Below, in pieces: positions 1-6,339 of a DNA stretch of 7,926 bases. A program made the position numbers and the translations under genes. The notes under the pieces are model-generated. The model was not told where the DNA came from. It was given only the letters and a program-made list of their open reading frames with translations, and did no database searches. Position 1 is the first letter of the stretch. The number at the start of each line of letters is the position of its first letter. The stretch is from Microbacterium sp. Its GTDB lineage: Bacteria; Actinomycetota; Actinomycetes; Actinomycetales; Microbacteriaceae. The stretch lies in contig DQHP01000134.1 in the NCBI GenBank assembly GCA_003524435.1, forward strand, positions 1-7,926. The letters run 5' to 3'.

Positions 1-1029
1 CGACGCGAACAGGCGTCAGCCGCACCCGCGGGAAGCGCCGGCCCCGCACCGAGCGACGCAGAGATGGCACGCGCCGGCGAGATCCTCAACGTGATCTCCA
101 GCGCGTACTCGGCAAAGATGGTCGGCCAGGAGCAGTTGCGCATGAGCCTGCTCATCTCGCTCATCGCCGGCGGACACATCCTCCTCGAAAGCGTGCCCGG
201 CCTCGCGAAGACCACGGCTGCCAGCACACTCGCTGACACCGTGAAGGCGCAGTTCAAGCGCATCCAGTGCACTCCCGATCTCCTCCCCAGTGACATCACG
301 GGCAACCAGATTTACGACGCCTCCTCGGGCACCTTCCGCACGGTGCTGGGCCCTGTGCACGCGAACTTCGTGCTGCTCGATGAGATCAACCGCTCCAGCG
401 CAAAGACACAGTCGGCGATGCTCGAGGCGATGCAAGAGCACCAGACCACGATCGGCGGCGAGGTTCACCACCTGCCCAAGCCGTTCCTCGTGATCGCGAC
501 GCAGAACCCCATCGAGCAGGAGGGCACCTACGAGTTGCCCGAAGCCCAGATGGACCGCTTCCTGCTCAAGGAAATTGTCGAGTACCCGAGCCCGGCCGAA
601 GAGTTCGAGATTCTCGGACGCATCGACTCCGGCGTCCTTGACCCGGATCGCCATGTTCAGAGCGCCGTCACACTCGCTGATGTCGAACTGCTGCAAGATG
701 TCGCAAGCCGTATCTATGTCGACGCCGCGATCCGCAATTACATCGTCTCGATCACCTATGTCACCCGTAACCCGGGACCGTACATCGGTGAAGATCGCGC
801 GCGCTACATCAAATACGGTGCGAGCCCCCGCGCCAGCATCGCGTTCTTGCAAGCATCGCGTGCTCTTGCGCTACTCAATGGCCGCACCCATGTTCTGCCG
901 GAGGACATCCGCACGCTCCGCCACCTCGTGCTCCGCCACCGCGTGCTGCTCACGTTTGAGGCCGATGCCGAGGGCATCCGCAGCGAAGAGATCATTGATC
1001 AGATCTTCGCTTCCGTGCCAACGCCGTAA
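1..1029 (+). CDS. MoxR-family AAA+ ATPase (5' end probably outside window)
   Basis: This is a cytoplasmic AAA+ ATPase of the MoxR group, which generally works with VWA proteins as a chaperone-like or remodelling motor. Numbering from the ATG at 64, the Walker A region is ESVPGLAKTT (42-51, K49, T50). Walker B is FVLLDEINR (102-110), sensor 1 is ATQNP (145-149), the arginine-finger region is LPEAQMDRF (158-166), and sensor 2 is GASPRAS (252-258, R256). The C-terminal lid follows and the protein ends at residue 321, normal for the family. The P-loop has Ser and Ala where the GxxGxGKT consensus has Gly; GLAKT is usual in MoxR. The frame stays open to base 1, the upstream 21 codons encode an Ala/Pro-rich stretch, no GTG/TTG start lies in them, and the ATG at 64 has no good ribosome site. 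The true start is therefore probably upstream, with 64 as the alternative. It is the first visible gene of the operon, 22 bases before the DUF58 gene. Family assignment is very secure; the substrate is unknown. Confidence 0.95.
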   Translation, partial: RREQASAAPAGSAGPAPSDAEMARAGEILNVISSAYSAKMVGQEQLRMSLLISLIAGGHILLESVPGLAKTTAASTLADTVKAQFKRIQCTPDLLPSDITGNQIYDASSGTFRTVLGPVHANFVLLDEINRSSAKTQSAMLEAMQEHQTTIGGEVHHLPKPFLVIATQNPIEQEGTYELPEAQMDRFLLKEIVEYPSPAEEFEILGRIDSGVLDPDRHVQSAVTLADVELLQDVASRIYVDAAIRNYIVSITYVTRNPGPYIGEDRARYIKYGASPRASIAFLQASRALALLNGRTHVLPEDIRTLRHLVLRHRVLLTFEADAEGIRSEEIIDQIFASVPTP

Positions 1030-1051
1030 GAACGACATTTTAAGAAACTCG

Positions 1052-1954
1052 ATGGCAACTCTGATCACCCAGGTGAAGAGCAAGCTCTTCATCCATTCGT
1101 CGCAGAAGTCGATGCATGCGCTCGATGGCGCCTACGCATCGCTGCTGCACGGGCGCAGCCTCGACTTTGAGGATCTGCGCCAGTATGAGTACGGCGATCA
1201 GGTGCGCGACATTGACTGGCGCGCGACGGCACGGCTGGGCGAGCCGCTGGTGAAGCGGCACCGGGCGAACCGCATGCACACCGTGCTCTTCGTGGTCGAC
1301 ACCGGCCGTGCGATGACCGCGATCGCCCACGACGAGAAGCCGAAGAAGGACCTCGCGATTCTTGCCACAGGTGCCCTCGGCATCCTGGCTCTGCGCCATG
1401 GCGACGATTTCAGCGTCGTGTACGGCGACGCCGAGCGAGTGCGTCGACGTGCGCCCGGCCGCAGTGAGGGCGCGCTCGAGCATTCCCTGCGCACGATCGA
1501 CACGGCCATCACCTCGAGCACGGCGCCCAGTGATCGCGATGCGCTTCTTTCCTATGTCGCTCGCAACATCGCGCGTCGAATGATCGTCGTCATCGTGACG
1601 GATGAAGCGCCCGTCACCGACGAAACCGAGCGGATGCTGCGCCGCATGCGCGTGCAGCACGATGTGCTGTGGATCACACTTCGCGATGCCGATCCGGTAC
1701 TCCGCTCTGACGAACTCAGGGAGCGGGGCGGCAGCGTCCGCAGTGACGTCGATACCCACTGGGACATCCCCGACTTCGTGCACGGCGACGCCGAGGTTTT
1801 GGGCGAGCTCATGGCGCAGCAGCAGGCGGATACCGCTCGACTCAACGATCTGCTGGATCGTCTTGAGATCACCCACACGTCTCTGGAGACACAGGATGAC
1901 GCCGCGGCGGCACTGCTGCGCATGCTGAACAGGAGGGCTCATGTCCGCTCCTGA
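1052..1954 (+). CDS. DUF58 domain protein, soluble, with degenerate VWA-like metal site
   Basis: This 300-residue protein belongs to the DUF58 (YeaD2-like) family, which nearly always sits next to MoxR. The DUF58 signature lies at 37-69: LDFEDLRQYEYGDQVRDIDW, then RATARLGEPLVKR. A VWA-like fold follows: strand HTVLFVVD ending at D83, a helix-rich middle, strand MIVVIVTD (177-184) and strand HDVLWITL (203-210). Where active VWA domains carry DxSxS, this protein has DTGRA (83-87), so the metal-binding motif is incomplete. No hydrophobic segment is long enough for a membrane helix, so it is probably cytoplasmic; many DUF58 proteins instead start with two helices. The ATG at 1052 was chosen because the family homology begins soon after it. 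The frame is open far upstream, but that extension lies antiphase over moxR. Its ribosome site is weak, and the 22-base gap suggests coupling to moxR. It is inferred to link the ATPase to the membrane VWA proteins. Confidence 0.92.
   Translation: MATLITQVKSKLFIHSSQKSMHALDGAYASLLHGRSLDFEDLRQYEYGDQVRDIDWRATARLGEPLVKRHRANRMHTVLFVVDTGRAMTAIAHDEKPKKDLAILATGALGILALRHGDDFSVVYGDAERVRRRAPGRSEGALEHSLRTIDTAITSSTAPSDRDALLSYVARNIARRMIVVIVTDEAPVTDETERMLRRMRVQHDVLWITLRDADPVLRSDELRERGGSVRSDVDTHWDIPDFVHGDAEVLGELMAQQQADTARLNDLLDRLEITHTSLETQDDAAAALLRMLNRRAHVRS
1931..1936 (+). promoter_or_regulatory. Strong Shine-Dalgarno site for the DUF4381-like gene
   Basis: AGGAGG lies four bases before the ATG at 1941 and inside the last codons of the DUF58 gene. 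It is the clearest ribosome site in the operon and fixes the start of the following gene, allowing it to be translated on its own as well as by coupling. Confidence 0.8.
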
Positions 1955-2432
1955 CGAGCTGTATCCTCCGACGCAGTACGGCTGGGGATGGATGCTCCTC
2001 GCCATTGGCATCATTGCCCTGCTCATCGCAGGCGCCTGGCTGTTGATCTTCCTCACCAAGCCCCGCCGCAGCATCGAGCTGCCAGGACAGGAGCAGCCGC
2101 ACACGCCGCCAACGGGCGACGTTCTCAGCATGCTGCGAATGGAATATAACGACCGCATCGGCAGAGTCGAAGCGGATTATCTTGCTGGCACGCTGTCTGC
2201 CCGACAGGCAAATCTCGAACTCAGTCGCGTCATTCGCACATTCGTCAACGAGTACAGCGGGCTGGAAGCACCAGTGCTCGCCCTCGATGATCTCGTGCGC
2301 CTCGGTGTACAACCCGCACTCGTGGACGCCTTGCACCGCTATTACTACCCGAGCATCTTCCGCAAGGGTCCGGCCGTCGACCCGGTTGCGGGCGCCGAAG
2401 CTGCCCGCAGGGTGGTGGGGTCATGGCACTAG
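1941..2432 (+). CDS. Small single-helix membrane protein, DUF4381-like
   Basis: A 163-residue protein with a short N-terminus (PPTQYGWGW at 9-17), one hydrophobic helix at about 16-38, a positive stop-transfer (TKPRR, 39-43) and a helical C-terminal part. By the positive-inside rule the N-terminus is outside and the C-terminal part is cytoplasmic. The Pro-rich, Trp-rich stretch just before the helix and the position between the DUF58 and VWA genes are typical of DUF4381 proteins, whose function is not established. The C-terminal part includes LSRVIRTFVNEYSGL (113-127) and a Tyr-rich end (RYYYPSIF, 137-144) that recalls the family's C-terminal Tyr/Pro region. The gene starts inside the DUF58 gene (14-base overlap, strong AGGAGG) and overlaps the next gene by 10 bases. 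Existence of the gene is near certain; the DUF4381 name is inferred from layout and weak sequence resemblance. It may couple the cytoplasmic DUF58/MoxR parts to the membrane VWA proteins. Confidence 0.85.
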   Translation: MSAPDELYPPTQYGWGWMLLAIGIIALLIAGAWLLIFLTKPRRSIELPGQEQPHTPPTGDVLSMLRMEYNDRIGRVEADYLAGTLSARQANLELSRVIRTFVNEYSGLEAPVLALDDLVRLGVQPALVDALHRYYYPSIFRKGPAVDPVAGAEAARRVVGSWH

Positions 2433-3409
2433 CGAACTGGTGGGTCCTCCTCATCGCCGTCGCGGTCATTATTATCGCAATCGGTGTTGGCCTTTTCATT
2501 GGTCTGCGTCGCAACGCGCGTCTGCGCGAGCAACCAGCAGCTCAGATCTCGCGTGCAGAGCGAGTACGCGCGCTGCCGTCCTTTCAGCACGCTGTTCGCC
2601 GACGAACGATCGCACTTGTCGGCGTCCTGACCCTCGGCGTTGTTGCCGCGGTGATCGGCGGAGTTGTCGCCGCGCGCCCCATGTCTTCCGAGACTATTCA
2701 ACCCACAAACAACAGTCGCGACATCATGCTCTGCCTCGATGTGTCCGGCTCGATGAGTGAGGTCGACGTCGAGGTGCTCGCTGTCTTTGAAGAGTTGCTC
2801 GACGGCTTCGAGGGCGAACGTATCGGGCTGACGATCTTCAACAGTTCACCCGTGCAGATTTTTCCTCTCACGGATGACTATGAGTTCATTCGTACGCACC
2901 TCGCCAGCATTCGCGAGAGCTTCGACTATATGGAAGAGATCCCCGAGCACTGGGTCGGAACGCTCAACGGCGCTGGCGCTTCGCTCATCGGTGATGGACT
3001 CGCCTCGTGCACCATGCGCTTCGATCACGTCGAAGACGAGCGTTCTCGCTCGATCATTCTGGCCACGGATAACGAGGTCAATGGTGCATCGATCGTCACC
3101 CTCGACGAAGCCGCGGACTACGCAGCATCCGTCGGAGTGCGCGTGTTTGCGCTCAACCCGGTGCAAAGCGCCGACGATGCGATCAGTAAAGAACTGATCG
3201 ATGCCGCGCGAAAGACCGGCGGCGAATCGTACGGACTGCGCGACACGAAAACCGTCGCAGACATCATCGAGGACGTGCAGGAACAAGATGCCACGGAGCT
3301 GCGCGGCCAGGCCCAGGTGGTGTGGTCTGACACCCCGAATCTGTGGGTGGCGATACTGCTCGTGCTCGGCCTCGGATTCGTCGTACTGCTGTGGCGGGTG
3401 AAGCTATGA
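2423..3409 (+). CDS. Membrane-anchored VWA protein with intact MIDAS (BatA-like)
   Basis: A 328-residue protein with helices at about 7-28 and 62-83, a VWA domain at about 98-290 and a last helix at about 307-325. The loop between the first two helices is rich in Arg and so probably cytoplasmic, which puts the VWA domain outside the membrane. The metal-ion-dependent adhesion site looks complete: DVSGS (106-110), T150 in PLTDD, and D216 in ILATDN. VWA domains use such sites to bind a divalent metal and a partner's acidic side chain. C104, just before the MIDAS motif, and C196 would both lie outside. The three-helix layout is that of the BatA/BatB type beside MoxR and DUF58. The ATG at 2423 overlaps the preceding gene by 10 bases and has a G-rich stretch (2411-2420) as its ribosome site. 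The VWA call is very secure; the BatA label is by analogy only. Confidence 0.93.
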   Translation: MALANWWVLLIAVAVIIIAIGVGLFIGLRRNARLREQPAAQISRAERVRALPSFQHAVRRRTIALVGVLTLGVVAAVIGGVVAARPMSSETIQPTNNSRDIMLCLDVSGSMSEVDVEVLAVFEELLDGFEGERIGLTIFNSSPVQIFPLTDDYEFIRTHLASIRESFDYMEEIPEHWVGTLNGAGASLIGDGLASCTMRFDHVEDERSRSIILATDNEVNGASIVTLDEAADYAASVGVRVFALNPVQSADDAISKELIDAARKTGGESYGLRDTKTVADIIEDVQEQDATELRGQAQVVWSDTPNLWVAILLVLGLGFVVLLWRVKL

Positions 3410-4383
3410 TCTTCCAGCCCGTTCTCAATATCTTTCTGCTCATCCTGCTGTTCGCGCCGGTGGCATATGTCGTGGTGCGGATGCTGATGCGTGGCGATCG
3501 GATGCTGTGGAGCCTGCGCCTGTTGATGCTGCTGGCCTGCTTTGTCATGCTGCTGCGCCCTGGCATCCCCGGCGGCGCCACACAGACCCTCGCAACCGAT
3601 ACCGACATCGTCATCGCCGTCGACACCACCGCGAGCATTGCGGCGGAGGACTGGGACGGCGATGCGCAGCGCCTCGACGGCGTACGCGCTGACGTTCAGG
3701 CGATCGTGGATGAGTATCCAGGCGCGCGCTTCGCGCTGATCACTTTCGATGCGTCCGCACAGCTGCGCCTGCCGCTCACCACCGACACGACAGCGCTCGT
3801 CTCGTCGCTTGAGATTCTGAGCCCTGAGGTCACCGACAGGTCGCAGGGCAGCTCGATCGGCATCGCGAATGAACTCCTCGAGGAGACGCTCGCGAACGCC
3901 GCGGATTCTGCGCCAGATCGTTCGCGGATGGTGTTCTATCTCGGCGACGGAGAACAGACCGTCACCAGCGACCCTGAGTCGTTCGCGGACAGTGCGCAGT
4001 ACGTCGACGGCGGCGCCGTCTTGGGATACGGCACAGCCGAGGGTGGGCCGATGAAAGTCACCTCAGGGAGCTTCGGCGGTGACGGCGAGTACATCGAGTA
4101 CGAGGGTGAGAAGGCGCTGTCAGTCATCGACGACGCGAATCTGCAGACGATCGCTGAGGAACTTGGAGTCCCGTTCGAGCTGCGCGACGCTGAGACGAAG
4201 GTCGAACTGCCTGAGGCTCCGTCGACGACAACCAGCTACGCCGACTCCGGTTCGGTAGGAAATGTCATCGAGCTGTACTGGATCTTCGCGCTCATCATGA
4301 TCGTGCTGCTGGGCGTCGAACTCGCACGGGCGACGATGCTCATCGCGCAACTGCGCGGAATGACGACGGGGCGTGCACAGTGA
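3406..4383 (+). CDS. Second membrane-anchored VWA protein (BatB-like), DxTxS variant
   Basis: A 325-residue protein of the same build as its neighbour: helices at about 5-24 and 35-51 with an Arg-rich loop between them, a VWA domain at about 65-262 and a C-terminal helix at about 291-308 followed by a positive tail. The VWA domain is predicted to be outside. The MIDAS is DTTAS (73-77), so Thr replaces the first Ser of DxSxS, with T125 or T126 in PLTTD and D181 in YLGDGE. Both substitutes can in principle coordinate metal. Residues 210-240 (Gly-rich, acidic) form an insert near the end of the domain. The start was set at 3406, not at an earlier in-frame ATG at 3343, because ATG and the upstream stop share ATGA, a classic coupling overlap, and the hydrophobic N-terminus begins at once. 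The paired VWA genes probably arose by duplication and may form a hetero-oligomer. Confidence 0.92.
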   Translation: MIFQPVLNIFLLILLFAPVAYVVVRMLMRGDRMLWSLRLLMLLACFVMLLRPGIPGGATQTLATDTDIVIAVDTTASIAAEDWDGDAQRLDGVRADVQAIVDEYPGARFALITFDASAQLRLPLTTDTTALVSSLEILSPEVTDRSQGSSIGIANELLEETLANAADSAPDRSRMVFYLGDGEQTVTSDPESFADSAQYVDGGAVLGYGTAEGGPMKVTSGSFGGDGEYIEYEGEKALSVIDDANLQTIAEELGVPFELRDAETKVELPEAPSTTTSYADSGSVGNVIELYWIFALIMIVLLGVELARATMLIAQLRGMTTGRAQ

Positions 4384-5171
4384 CTTCGGAAATTGCCGAG
4401 GGGCAGCTGGATGCCGCGGCAGCACTGCTCGCGTCGAATCGTCGACGGCGCAGCATCCGCCGTTGGGTGGCAATCGGAACTCTCCCGCTGACGCTGGCTG
4501 CCCTCTTGTTCGTCGGCAAAATGCTGAGCATGTATGCCTATGCGCATCAGTCCGTCACGACCTACGTCGTCGGTGACTACTCAGGGTCAACGACGGCTGC
4601 CCAAGCCCAGGAATTTATGAACTGGTTCGAGCCCTTCAAGGCGCCCTACAACGTCGGCACCGCACTCGCGGGCTCAGAAAAGCTCGATGAAGCACGTGCG
4701 AAGCTCGAAGAGGCCCTGCCTTTGGCCCACGGGCTAGAGGTATGCGCGGTGCGCGTGAACCTTGCGATCGTGATCGAGCGGCAAGGCGATGCTGCTCTGA
4801 CGGGTGGTGATGGTCCCGGTGCGGCCGCGCTGTACGGCGAGGGGCTGCTCGTCACCGCTGAGACGCCCGAAGAGTGCAACAGCGAGGACGCAGATTCGCA
4901 ATCGCCGGATCCCGACCGCAGCATGAACGACACACTCGAGGACCTTCAGGATCGACTGCAAGAGAAGCAGCAGCAGAGCCAGCAACAGGAGCCTCCGCCC
5001 TCTGAAGGCGAAGAGGGCGACAAGGGCGACGAACAGGAAAAGCCTGCTCAACCAGATCAGGACAAGCTCGACGAGATTCAGAAGAAACTCGAAGAGGGCG
5101 CAGAAGAGCGCGACCAGGACCAACAAGGCGATGAAGAAAGCCCTGGCGGCGGGACGGACAAGCCATGGTAG
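4380..5171 (+). CDS. Membrane-anchored TPR-like protein with acidic, Q-rich tail
   Basis: A 263-residue protein. The basic N-terminus (RRRRSIRRW, 21-29) precedes one helix at about 30-50, so the rest should lie outside. Residues about 73-165 are helical and TPR-like: YNVGTALAGSEKLDEA (90-105) and ARAKLEEALPLA (105-116) form a recognisable repeat, followed by a less regular helical pair with a Gly/Ala turn (141-150). C122 and C166 flank that second part and could form a disulfide. From about 167 the protein is low complexity, rich in Asp, Glu, Gln and Pro, with two short coiled-coil-prone patches (about 185-200 and 229-245). TPR proteins with charged Q/E-rich tails occur next to VWA proteins in Bat operons (BatC/BatE type), which fits the position here. 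The start is GTG at 4380, overlapping the preceding stop as GTGA. A scaffold role in the VWA complex is inferred. Confidence 0.85.
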   Translation: MTSEIAEGQLDAAAALLASNRRRRSIRRWVAIGTLPLTLAALLFVGKMLSMYAYAHQSVTTYVVGDYSGSTTAAQAQEFMNWFEPFKAPYNVGTALAGSEKLDEARAKLEEALPLAHGLEVCAVRVNLAIVIERQGDAALTGGDGPGAAALYGEGLLVTAETPEECNSEDADSQSPDPDRSMNDTLEDLQDRLQEKQQQSQQQEPPPSEGEEGDKGDEQEKPAQPDQDKLDEIQKKLEEGAEERDQDQQGDEESPGGGTDKPW

Positions 5172-6265
5172 ATCCGCAGCGCACGCGGTACGTCGCTGGT
5201 TCTGAGGGCGCGCCGCCAGTACCGCCGCCCGGCGGTTACCAGGGCGCCCGCCGAGCAGGTGCACCAACCCTTCGCGCTGACGCTCGTGTCCCGCCCGTCA
5301 CGCCCGCAGATGTCACGACCGACAAGCCGCCCGCGAACGCGCTCGGCTGGGTCGCTCTTGCGACCGGCATCCTGTTCGCCGTCATTCTGCTCGGCACAAT
5401 GCTCGCAGGTCTCACCGACGTGCTCTATGGCGTCACGATGCTGACCTTGCAACTCGTGGTCTTGGGCATCGTGGTTGCCGCGCTGTTCTCTAGAAGAGGA
5501 CGGATGCTGGGCGCATCCGCTCTTATCGTGACCCTGCTGTTCAATGTCGCTACCGTCGGCGCGATGAGCGCGGTGCAGACATCGGCATCCGGTAATTACC
5601 AGGGTGAGAAAACCGAAGAGCAAAAGCACGAAGAGGCTTACCCCGGCATCAAGGATGTCGCGCCGAGCGATATTCTCGCGCAACCTTCGTTGGAGGAAGT
5701 ACGCACGCAGAGCGAAGCAGCGCTGACCGAGATTCGTGAACGCCTGAGCGCAAAGTACGGCTATACCTGGACCGAAGCGGGCGCCGAAGACCTGCGTCCT
5801 GAGCGCAACGGCTACGGCGGAGAGTCGATGCTGGTGCAGTACATCTCGGTGCCGTGGATGACGAAAGAGCCGATCCAGGACTACGACCGCAAGCTCGAGG
5901 TGATGGGCGTCATTGAGGACGTGCTCTACGAGTACGACATGTATTCGATGTACTCGTTCAACGATCCGTCATCGACCCTTGAGGATTCGGTCCTCGAGAA
6001 TTTCTACGGCAGCACCGACCCTCGTACGCAGAACACGTGGGAGTGGTACACCGACAACTACCCCGGTCCGATGCGGTTCTACGCGATTCTCTACGACCTT
6101 TCCAACGACAGCTCCGGTGATTTCCGCACCGAACGCGAGGCGCAGAAGCAACGCACCGGTGAGCCGTTGGAAGGGCTGCAGATCTACTTCCTCGCTCCTC
6201 AACTGCTCAGCGAAGATAATCGCGCGGAATTCGAGACGCGACTCGAGGATTACTCGGACTTCTGA
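5165..6265 (+). CDS. Three-helix membrane protein with unrecognised C-terminal outer domain
   Basis: I do not recognise this 366-residue protein. It starts with about 57 residues of Pro/Ala/Gly-rich, probably disordered sequence. Hydrophobic helices follow at about 58-81, 86-108 and 114-136, with a basic turn (SRRGRM, 109-114) between the second and third. That arrangement places the N-terminus inside and residues 137-366 outside. The outer part begins with a charged linker (147-165), then a helical segment (175-198) and a compact, aromatic-rich domain with many Tyr and Trp residues (254-263, 292-310). It ends in an acidic stretch. There are no cysteines and no motif that I can link to catalysis. 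The gene overlaps the TPR-like gene by 7 bases, so it belongs to the operon and is its last visible member. It may be a lineage-specific partner or substrate-facing part of the VWA complex. The start at 5165 is supported by the overlap; the ribosome site is weak (GGCGGGA around 5146-5152). Confidence 0.85.
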   Translation: MVDPQRTRYVAGSEGAPPVPPPGGYQGARRAGAPTLRADARVPPVTPADVTTDKPPANALGWVALATGILFAVILLGTMLAGLTDVLYGVTMLTLQLVVLGIVVAALFSRRGRMLGASALIVTLLFNVATVGAMSAVQTSASGNYQGEKTEEQKHEEAYPGIKDVAPSDILAQPSLEEVRTQSEAALTEIRERLSAKYGYTWTEAGAEDLRPERNGYGGESMLVQYISVPWMTKEPIQDYDRKLEVMGVIEDVLYEYDMYSMYSFNDPSSTLEDSVLENFYGSTDPRTQNTWEWYTDNYPGPMRFYAILYDLSNDSSGDFRTEREAQKQRTGEPLEGLQIYFLAPQLLSEDNRAEFETRLEDYSDF

Positions 6266-6326
6266 TCCATCGTGTCAGTGATCTGCCAGCAGACGCCAAC
6301 AGGATAGGGCACCCGCTGCGCGCCGA

Positions 6327-6332
6327 TAGACT
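6327..6332 (+). promoter_or_regulatory. -10 element of a probably leaderless argG promoter
   Basis: TAGACT matches the actinobacterial TANNNT -10 pattern and ends seven bases before the argG ATG. Transcription would then begin at or next to the A of the start codon, giving a leaderless message. In agreement, no convincing Shine-Dalgarno sequence precedes the ATG. I found no clear -35 hexamer at the usual distance. The spacer 6266-6339 shows no hairpin that would clearly stop transcription from the upstream operon, and I could not make out an ArgR operator by eye. Confidence 0.6.
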
Positions 6333-6339
6333 GGACACC

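Noticed and set aside
16..852. 278-codon minus-strand open frame opposite moxR
   Set aside because: It lies fully antisense to a highly conserved ATPase, its product resembles no family, and long antisense frames are expected in high-GC DNA with strong third-position bias.
575..1051. Upstream extension of the DUF58 frame inside moxR
   Set aside because: It encodes a Ser/Arg-rich shadow peptide over conserved moxR sequence; DUF58 similarity begins after the ATG at 1052.
1040..2158. 372-codon minus-strand open frame opposite the DUF58 and DUF4381-like genes
   Set aside because: It is a shadow of the plus-strand genes, rich in Arg, His and Gln, and crosses the junction of two well-supported genes.
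2182..2760. 192-codon plus-strand open frame over the junction of the DUF4381-like and first VWA genes
   Set aside because: Out-of-frame shadow with Arg/Ser-rich composition and no domain.
3343..3405. Earlier start for the second VWA gene
   Set aside because: The extra 21 residues are Arg-rich and overlap the last helix of the first VWA gene; the ATGA overlap at 3406 is the better start.
4950..5140. Tandem DNA repeat in the tail of the TPR-like gene
   Set aside because: The low complexity is at the protein level (Gln, Glu, Asp); the bases do not form regular repeat units.
6266..6326. Terminator for the seven-gene operon or ArgR operator before argG
   Set aside because: No convincing inverted repeat, T-run or recognisable operator was found by eye, so neither is claimed.
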